From Planctomycetota bacterium (lineage in GTDB: Bacteria > Planctomycetota > PUPC01 > JACPCR01): a DNA stretch of 7,523 nt. Below, piece by piece: positions 1 to 4,551 of the stretch. The DNA lies in NCBI GenBank assembly GCA_030740295.1, contig JASLXP010001122.1, positions 1-7,523 of the forward strand. Reading direction: 5' to 3'. The notes under the pieces were generated by a model, which made no database searches, was not told where the DNA came from, and saw nothing but the letters and a program-made list of their open reading frames with translations. The position numbers and the translations under genes are program-made. How positions within the stretch are numbered: the stretch's first letter is position 1; every line of letters starts with the position of its first letter.

Positions 1-1
1 G

Positions 2-721
2 CCGGCTGCCGTGTTCTTTTTCGGCGGCGCATGGAATGGCGGCTCACCCAAACAGTTTGAAGCACACAGTAAATACCTTGCCTCACGCGGAATGATCGCG
101 GCCGTGGCGGATTACCGGGTGAAATCAAGGCAGGGGACGACGCCCTTCGAATGCGTCAAAGACGGAAAATCCGCGGTGCGCTGGCTGCGGCAAAACGCTG
201 CAACCCTCGGCATCGACCCTGATCGCGTCGCCGCGGGCGGTGGCTCTGCTGGCGGGCATGTGGCCGCTGCTACCGCCACAACGAAAGGCCTCGAGGAAGA
301 GGGGCAGGACTTAAGCGTCAGCTCTGTGCCAAATGCACTTCTGCTCTTCAACCCGGTGTACGACAACGGCCCCGGAGGTTGGGGACACAGCCGGGTAAAG
401 GAACGCTGGAAGGAAATCTCACCCATGCACAACATCCGCAAAGGCACGCCGCCGACCATTGTTTTTCTCGGTACAAATGACAAGCTCATTCCAGTTGCCA
501 CCGCCGAGACCTACAAAAAGAAGATGATCGAAGTCGGCAGCCGCTGCGACCTTCATCTGTATGAAAAACAGGGGCACGGTTTCTTTAATACCAACAAAGC
601 CGGCGGCCAACATTACCGGGCCACCGTGCTCGAGATGGACAAGTTTCTAATCTCACTCGGCTGGCTCAAAGGCGAGCCAACGATCGTAGCAGACGAGATC
701 ACTAAAGAAGAGAAGAAGTAA
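2..721 (+). CDS. Alpha/beta-hydrolase esterase, 5'-truncated (BD-FAE / acetyl-xylan-esterase-like)
   Basis: The frame is open to the window edge, so the true start lies upstream; the GTG at 11 is simply an internal valine. Numbering from that valine, the sequence shows an oxyanion-hole strand FFFGGAW (residues 2-8, the HGGxW position), the nucleophile elbow GGGSAGG with Ser79, a probable acid Asp157 in GTNDKLIP and a catalytic His189 in QGHGFFN. The order and spacing (about 78 and 32 residues) fit the alpha/beta-hydrolase fold. Members of this family hydrolyse ester bonds, often acetyl or feruloyl groups on plant polysaccharides, and are frequently exported; the missing N-terminus hides any signal peptide, so both substrate and location are inference. 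About 235 residues are present, so perhaps 40-80 are missing. The short charged tail ends in TKEEKK. The next gene starts 5 bases after the TAA, suggesting one transcript. The fold and catalytic triad are secure; the substrate is not. Confidence 0.9.
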   Translation, partial: PAAVFFFGGAWNGGSPKQFEAHSKYLASRGMIAAVADYRVKSRQGTTPFECVKDGKSAVRWLRQNAATLGIDPDRVAAGGGSAGGHVAAATATTKGLEEEGQDLSVSSVPNALLLFNPVYDNGPGGWGHSRVKERWKEISPMHNIRKGTPPTIVFLGTNDKLIPVATAETYKKKMIEVGSRCDLHLYEKQGHGFFNTNKAGGQHYRATVLEMDKFLISLGWLKGEPTIVADEITKEEKK

Positions 722-726
722 TCAGC

Positions 727-1383
727 GTGCACAAGCTTATGTTCACATTATGCATCTTCGCTCTCTCGGTGAGTCTCTCTGCGGAGCAATCTTTCACGCT
801 CACCTTAAAAGCCGGCAGCACTCTCACCGGCGAACGCCTCACCTTTGATGACGGACAGTTCCAGCTTTTCCAGGCGGACAAGGTTGTACCTGTGTCGGTT
901 GATTTCAAGGACCTTCAGTCCGTCTCCGTTTTGCATCCTCCAAAGCCCACACAGAAAAAACCGTTTCGGTTGCCGCCTGTTTTTCGTCCGCTCACTGAGG
1001 ACAGATTCACTGAGCTGGAAAGAATCATCCTGTCAGGAGAGGAAATTCCAAAACCGTTTCGCGGACCCAAAGACAGAGTCAGCCAAGGCAGGTTCAACAT
1101 GATGCGAATGGCCCAGATCGCCAATTACCATATTGAGGGCAGCCAACTCGATGCCGCTGTCAAAAATTATGAGAAAGAAATCAGACGGGAAGGCAAGGCG
1201 TCCACAGCCGATGAACGGACATGGCTGCTCTACCTCATCTGTCTGGAACGATCTGGTGAAAAGGAGACGCTTCGTAAAGAAGTAGATGCCTTTCAGAAGC
1301 GGTACGGCGAACGCATCCCCATCGGACGTTTCATTGAAAAGGCCAGCACGGGTGAATTTGGCGGGGGCCGCGGCGGCCGGTGA
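727..1383 (+). CDS. Exported protein of unknown function, short beta domain plus helical repeat region
   Basis: This 218-residue product begins with a typical signal peptide: MHKLMFTLC and a hydrophobic stretch to SLSA, with probable cleavage after Ala19. There is no lipobox cysteine, so it should be periplasmic or secreted. Residues 22-65 (SFTLTLKAGSTLTGERLTF onward) read like the small beta module, with a 'K.GS.LTG..' strand and a '.V.FKDLQSV' strand, that is common on exported PVC-group proteins. A proline-rich linker follows (about 69-92). Residues 94-205 look all-helical and may be TPR-like (MAQIANYHIEG...LDAAVKNYEKEI, then a second helix pair). The end is a glycine/arginine tail, GGGRGGR. 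The start is GTG at 727, 5 bases after the upstream TAA and preceded by a purine-rich AGAAGAAG in the end of the esterase gene; ATG at 739 is an alternative that keeps a shorter signal peptide. I do not recognise a named family. Co-transcription with the esterase is likely, but a functional link is not shown. Confidence 0.8.
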   Translation: MHKLMFTLCIFALSVSLSAEQSFTLTLKAGSTLTGERLTFDDGQFQLFQADKVVPVSVDFKDLQSVSVLHPPKPTQKKPFRLPPVFRPLTEDRFTELERIILSGEEIPKPFRGPKDRVSQGRFNMMRMAQIANYHIEGSQLDAAVKNYEKEIRREGKASTADERTWLLYLICLERSGEKETLRKEVDAFQKRYGERIPIGRFIEKASTGEFGGGRGGR

Positions 1384-1393
1384 AGGTTGATTG

Positions 1394-1478
1394 ATGGAAG
1401 GAAGGCAAAAAAATGACAGGCAAAAAGATGGCGGGCAATAAAAGGGCGGGCAAAAGGATGGTGGGCAAGAGAGTTTTT
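1394..1478 (+). repeat. Five-unit 15-base tandem repeat (GGCAAAAARATGGCG-like)
   Basis: GGC recurs at 1404, 1419, 1434, 1449 and 1464, an exact 15-base period. The units read ggcaaaaaaatgaca, ggcaaaaagatggcg, ggcaataaaagggcg, ggcaaaaggatggtg and a decayed ggcaagagagttttt. The flank 1394-1403 (atggaaggaa) resembles the end of a further unit. The array lies 20 bases past the stop of the exported-protein gene. Because 15 is a multiple of three, it opens a spurious reading frame of MTGKKMAGNKRAGKRMVGKR type, which I do not regard as a gene. An inverted copy lies at 1549-1580. I recall similar GGCAAAAAAATGG repeats between genes in PVC genomes, but could not check this. Confidence 0.8.
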
Positions 1479-1548
1479 CAGCTTGATATGGTCTGCAGGC
1501 GGAGTCCGTTTAAGGTGATGTTCGCCCATTGGATGAACGAAAGAGAGA

Positions 1549-1612
1549 TGCCTTCCATTTTTTTGCCTTCCATTTGCTTCCTTACTCAATTCCCATCGCT
1601 TTTCTGCCTTCA
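1549..1612 (-). repeat. Inverted partner copy of the 15-base repeat, running into the DUF59 gene end
   Basis: On the minus strand this segment reads as ggcaaaaaaatggaa units, with gcc at 1550 and 1565 on the plus strand keeping the 15-base period. Bases 1556-1571 are an exact 16-base reverse complement of 1400-1415 (ggaaggcaaaaaaatg), and a further 5 bases pair after a 2-base mismatch (1549-1553 with 1418-1422). Further out, a degenerate copy (ggcagaaaagcgatggga, minus strand) forms the last codons of the DUF59-like frame, encoding GRKAMG. The two arms are separated by about 140 bases containing a small possible hairpin (1520-1538, GTTCG/TGAAC). The whole element sits between two convergent genes, where it could fold in transcripts from either side. 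Confidence 0.7.
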
Positions 1613-1842
1613 TTATTCAATCGATTCACGTTCCATTCCGGTTCCCACGTGAGCTTGATGGTCACATCACTAACACCATCAAGTTTGCCCAGGCGTTCTC
1701 GAATCGGTTGTCCGATGAATTCAAACTTCGGCCGCCCCCTGTGCGGCATCGTCATGAGGACCTCGACCGCTCCATTCCGAACGCGCACGTCGTAGATGTA
1801 ACCCATGTCAACGACATTAGCATCGACCGTATAGAGCATCAC
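1582..1842 (-). CDS. DUF59 / MIP18-like domain (Fe-S assembly-factor fold), probably the detached C-terminus of the upstream protein
   Basis: The 86 residues from GTG 1842 include NVVDMGYIYDVRVRNGAVEV and MTMPHRGRP, then a helix and DGVSDVTIKLTWEPEWNVNRL. This is the DUF59 pattern (VDLG.VYDV, M.T.P, GV..V.V...W.P.W). Members act in iron-sulphur cluster maturation (SufT, MIP18, PaaD). The first helix of the domain, LKSAVWQALREVQD, lies upstream of GTG 1842 in the same open frame, which extends back to 1986, so the GTG start cuts the domain. No ATG, GTG or TTG exists between 1843 and 1986; only CTG codons do (1986, 1953, 1920). An AGGA four bases before ATG 1839 is the only ribosome-site-like signal. 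The conserved cysteine of the family (P-x-C after the MT strand) is replaced by Arg (PHRGRP) and the usual DPE is absent, so cluster chemistry by the classic residue is unlikely. The fold call is good; independent translation is doubtful. Confidence 0.6.
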   Translation of the reverse strand: MMLYTVDANVVDMGYIYDVRVRNGAVEVLMTMPHRGRPKFEFIGQPIRERLGKLDGVSDVTIKLTWEPEWNVNRLNNEGRKAMGIE

Positions 1843-1986
1843 ATCCTGAACTTCGCGGAGCGCTTGCCATACAGCCGATTTAAGAGGAGCGGTGTCCGAT
1901 GTTTCGCCTTGTCTGGCCAGCGAACCTTCACTCTTTGCATCTGTACCCGGCAGAGCTCCGCTGCTGACCTCGATTGGGTGCTTCAG

Positions 1987-1989
1987 CTA
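1987..1989 (-). other. In-frame amber (TAG) codon splitting a probable single gene
   Basis: The minus strand reads TTG TAT GAT TAG CTG AAG CAC: ...SLYD, stop, LKHPIEVSSG.... After the stop the frame stays open for 134 codons as a polar linker (residues SGALPGTDAKSEG, then LARQGETSDTAP) running straight into the first helix of the DUF59 domain. A single C-to-T change from CAG (Gln) would give this TAG. Without it the product would have 583 residues. No other gene in the window contains an internal TAG, and the other complete genes end in TAA or TGA. Confidence 0.75.
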
Positions 1990-3333
1990 ATCATACAACG
2001 ACTCCGCCCCATCAACTCCGCCATCAGGAAAGGGCGCGGTCAGGTATGCGTTCCGTTGGATGAGAGCGGCACCTTTCTTGAACTGCGGTCCGTTTCGGGC
2101 GGCCCATCGGCTCCAGAGCTGGCCGTGGCCTGAGTAATGAAGAGTGGGTGATCCTGCGTGGTAGAGACCGTCAAAGTTCTCAGCACGATGCTCGATGAAA
2201 AGGGCGAGGAACGCTTCACGGCTCTCCTTATTGTAGAAGCCGATGCCCCAGAGGTCGTTGGCCGATTCCGCAGGCACTCCACCTTCGTGCAGCTTTCCGT
2301 CGGCATCCATCCAGAGCATCTCATCGAAGGTGTAGCCCGAGAACACCCATTCGTCGTCGCGCAAATAATCGATCTCGAAATCCTTGACCACATCCATGCG
2401 GCCATCTTTGATAAACCACGGAAGGCCGGCATAGAACGAATAAGTCACATCAATGTGCATCCGGCTTGGAGTAAACAGCGGATGCACCGGACAATGCGGA
2501 AAACCCCAACGCCGAACTTTGACCAGGAGCGGACCTCGTACTACTTCGAAATCCGGACAAGTTTCCCAGTTCGTGACTCGGAACTTCTGAAACCGATTTG
2601 ATGAGAGATAGTCGTGTGCCCAATCGATATTTGGCGGCTCGCCATGTCCCGGCCCTCCGGCGTAGAGTTCGAGCCCCAGCCGGCTTCCATAGGTGAGCCG
2701 TTCCAACTGGCCCATCTGTCGCGAGAGCCGTGCACTGAAATGTTCATTGGAAATATCCAGCCCAAAGCCTTCGCCGTCCACGCGCAGGTCGGAGGGGTAT
2801 GCAGGAAGCTCTGCCAGTGCGTTGCCATAGAAGATGAGGAAGTGGCGACATTCATTAGCTTCCAAACTCGCCTGAATAACCAACTGGCAGGTTCTTATGC
2901 CCTCATGAAAGACATCTCCGTAAACCTGACTTGTCATTTCCTGAAGAATCCCGGAATCAGACACCACAGCCACCCTGACTTCCCTCCTCAAGTCAGTCAC
3001 ATGCTCTTCAAGAAAGGCTACCTTTATGTCCAGTGGCATTCGGTGCCGCGCCATACCGGCAGTCTCCCGTACTGCGATCACCTTGCAGAACTGCCAACCG
3101 TTCGCCCATTGCACCCAGGGCGCCGGCAGGTCTGAAACCGCAACAAAGTCGTCTACTTCAGAAACCGGCGCATCAACAGAATCCTGCCGCTGCCTTTCAA
3201 ACTTCAATGTCTGCCGCATCGAGTCGGCGAAGGACAATGCCTTATCGAGCCTGCCGTCTTCGAGCGCGCTCTGGAGCAGTTCCATCTTCTCTTCAAGGCT
3301 GTCCGTTCGGTGTTCGTATTCTGTTTCTTTCAT
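1987..3333 (-). CDS. Uncharacterised cytoplasmic protein with beta-sandwich-like core, likely the N-terminal part of a DUF59 fusion
   Basis: The 448 residues start at ATG 3333; an in-frame TGA lies 30 bases upstream (3361-3363), so no longer start exists apart from weak codons. No signal peptide or membrane segment is visible. Residues 1-50 are charged and helical (SLEEKMELLQSALEDGRLDKAL). Residues 65-175 look like a beta domain (PAPWVQWANGWQFCKVIAV). Residues 185-410 look like a large beta-sandwich of the kind seen in sugar mutarotase or polysaccharide-lyase accessory domains: GFGLDISNEHFSARLSRQMG, GQLERL, WGFPHCPVHPLFTPSRMHID, FYAGLPWFIK, DDEWVFSGYTFDEMLW, then a His-rich stretch HAGSPTLHYSGHGQLWSRW. 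That resemblance is a pattern impression, not a family match. No catalytic set can be assigned. The translation start has no clear ribosome site; a 21-codon frame ends 4 bases before it. My recollection is that such regions occur fused to DUF59 domains in environmental bacteria, which agrees with the open frame beyond the TAG. Confidence 0.7.
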   Translation of the reverse strand: MKETEYEHRTDSLEEKMELLQSALEDGRLDKALSFADSMRQTLKFERQRQDSVDAPVSEVDDFVAVSDLPAPWVQWANGWQFCKVIAVRETAGMARHRMPLDIKVAFLEEHVTDLRREVRVAVVSDSGILQEMTSQVYGDVFHEGIRTCQLVIQASLEANECRHFLIFYGNALAELPAYPSDLRVDGEGFGLDISNEHFSARLSRQMGQLERLTYGSRLGLELYAGGPGHGEPPNIDWAHDYLSSNRFQKFRVTNWETCPDFEVVRGPLLVKVRRWGFPHCPVHPLFTPSRMHIDVTYSFYAGLPWFIKDGRMDVVKDFEIDYLRDDEWVFSGYTFDEMLWMDADGKLHEGGVPAESANDLWGIGFYNKESREAFLALFIEHRAENFDGLYHAGSPTLHYSGHGQLWSRWAARNGPQFKKGAALIQRNAYLTAPFPDGGVDGAESLYD

Positions 3334-3337
3334 CTGT

Positions 3338-3403
3338 TTACTTGCGGCAAGGAAAAAACTTCACGGCATCGATGTCTGTGGCAGAGCCTTTCGTCGCCTT
3401 CAT
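3338..3403 (-). CDS. Possible 21-codon leader ORF
   Basis: ATG at 3403 opens a frame of 21 codons, MKATKGSATDIDA then VKFFPCRK, ending in TAA at 3340-3338, four bases before the ATG of the 448-residue protein. Its frame is open upstream to 3446 (reading CWFPNAGRLL before the ATG), so it could also be the remnant of another coding segment. No strong ribosome site precedes it. Its position would allow coupled re-initiation at the main start, which itself lacks a clear ribosome site. This is speculative. Confidence 0.2.
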   Translation of the reverse strand: MKATKGSATDIDAVKFFPCRK

Positions 3404-3415
3404 TAGTAAACGACC

Positions 3416-3437
3416 GGCGTTGGGAAACCAACAGGCC
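3416..3437. other. Small hairpin with GAAA tetraloop in the divergent intergenic region
   Basis: GTTGG-GAAA-CCAAC (3419-3432) is a perfect 5-base-pair stem with a GNRA loop on the plus strand. Three more pairs (GGC 3416-3418 with GCC 3435-3437) form across an AG bulge. The surrounding 179 bases (3334-3512) must contain promoters for two divergent genes, but I see no convincing -35/-10 pair. The A+T-rich stretch 3455-3473 (attaaattagaaatttt) is the most likely -10 area for the plus-strand gene. No T-run follows the hairpin, so it is not a classical terminator. Confidence 0.3.
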
Positions 3438-3512
3438 TGACCTCACCAACGTCACATTAAATTAGAAATTTTCAAGACGACTTCGAACGGGAAAACCGGT
3501 ACCATCACCCTT

Positions 3513-4517
3513 ATGAAACCAAATGAGGAAATGGTAAAAAATCTTCTGCAGTCCATTTCATCTCCACAACCTTCAAAACGGATGAAGGCCAAGCAGTTGA
3601 TACTTGCACTCGGAGAAGAAATCCTGGGCATTCTTGATGAGTTTTCTTACCACAATGAGAGTGGCATCAGCAGAAGCGCTGCCAGGGCATTTAATTGGAT
3701 TCATGAACAGAACATCATCGAGCTCTGGCGGGATTACCGTGTCTCAACCCAAAGACAGAATGTTGAGTTCGGCGCCCTGCTGATCGCACAGGCCGAGTAC
3801 CCGTCTCTCGACACAGAGATGATTTCACGTGAGCTTGACTTGATGGCTGCGGAGTTGAAAAGGCGGGTTGCCGATATTTCAAATCCCGTCGAAAGTATCC
3901 ATGCTCTCAACGAACATTTTTTCAGTGAGCTCGGATTCTGCGGCAACACCGAAGATTACTACGATCCTCAAAACAGCTTCCTTCCTGACATCCTGGAGCG
4001 CCGCACTGGTATCCCGATTACTCTGAGCCTGGTCTACCTGGCTATCGCTGAACGTGCGGGCCTGAAGCTCCATGGCATCGGTATGCCCGGGCATTTTATG
4101 GTCAGGCTTGCCGAGGATCCCGATTTCTTCATCGATGTCTTTCACGGCGGACAATTCCTGACCTGGCAGGACTGTGCGGACATGATGCGCACCTTCAGGA
4201 TTGAATTCAGCCCGCGGCATCTGTCCCCGATTTCACCGAAGGACCTTTACATTCGCATGCTGCGCAATCTGGTTGCTGTCTATCACCGAATCGAGATGCC
4301 GATAAAGGCGAAGTTTGCCCTGGAGCAGGTCTTCGCGCTTGAAAATACGTCCCCCGTTGAGAGATACATGCACGCCTCCATCTGCGCCGAGCTGGGCGAA
4401 AGCGATGCGGCCATCGAAGACCTGCGAATCCTGCAATCTTTACCCGAGCATGCCCGGCAGATCCCTCGGCATCAGTTGCTGCAGCTCGCCACGCGATTGA
4501 TCGCAGGAAACAACTGA
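3513..4517 (+). CDS. SirB1-like transglutaminase-fold protein with C-terminal helical repeats
   Basis: This 334-residue protein matches the SirB1/transglutaminase core-2 pattern. Residues 130-215 contain LNEHFFSELGFCGN, then NSFLPDILERRTGIPITLSL (about 154-173), VYLAIAERAGL, GIGMPGHFMVR (188-198) and FFIDVFHGG (205-213). His194 and Asp208 sit at the usual His and Asp positions of the fold. The place where an active transglutaminase carries its cysteine reads ITLSL, so thiol catalysis is unlikely, as is normal in this family. Residues 15-66 look like a HEAT-like helical pair, and 243-332 resemble two to three TPR helices (LRNLVAVYHRIEMPIKAKFA, then YMHASICAELGESDAAIEDL). No signal peptide is visible, so it is probably cytoplasmic. 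The family's role is not well defined. ATG 3513 is chosen because it gives the full N-terminal helix; ATG 3531 has a GAGG only two bases upstream and is less likely. The gene converges on the helicase-partner gene, with 34 bases between stops and no strong terminator hairpin. Confidence 0.85.
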   Translation: MKPNEEMVKNLLQSISSPQPSKRMKAKQLILALGEEILGILDEFSYHNESGISRSAARAFNWIHEQNIIELWRDYRVSTQRQNVEFGALLIAQAEYPSLDTEMISRELDLMAAELKRRVADISNPVESIHALNEHFFSELGFCGNTEDYYDPQNSFLPDILERRTGIPITLSLVYLAIAERAGLKLHGIGMPGHFMVRLAEDPDFFIDVFHGGQFLTWQDCADMMRTFRIEFSPRHLSPISPKDLYIRMLRNLVAVYHRIEMPIKAKFALEQVFALENTSPVERYMHASICAELGESDAAIEDLRILQSLPEHARQIPRHQLLQLATRLIAGNN

Positions 4518-4551
4518 GAACGAATCAAAGTTCGCTGCCCGCGCCAATCGC

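Noticed and set aside
1366..1378. GC-rich hairpin GGCCG-CGG-CGGCC at the end of the exported-protein gene as a terminator
   Set aside because: It is inside the coding sequence, has no following T-run and is explained by the Gly/Arg-rich codons.
1413..1652. A 79-codon frame starting MTGKKMAGNKRAGKRM
   Set aside because: The repetitive start is only the 15-base tandem repeat read in one frame, and the rest is antisense to the DUF59 gene end; no ribosome site.
1708..2133. A 141-codon plus-strand frame across the TAG junction
   Set aside because: It is antisense to the DUF59 frame and the 448-residue gene, which have recognisable or coherent protein sequence; its translation looks like random composition.
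1582..3333. Genome-wide amber recoding (pyrrolysine) as the explanation for the internal TAG
   Set aside because: Nothing else in the window points to it: a single TAG is involved and no suppressor tRNA or Pyl genes are visible. It remains only a remote possibility.
3455..3473. A sigma-70 promoter for the SirB1-like gene
   Set aside because: The A+T-rich stretch could hold a -10 box but no -35 element at proper spacing is convincing, so it is not listed as a promoter.
4518..4551. Possible terminator between the convergent SirB1-like and helicase-partner genes
   Set aside because: Only a weak GAAC/GTTC pairing (4 base pairs) with no T-run was found, so no terminator can be supported.
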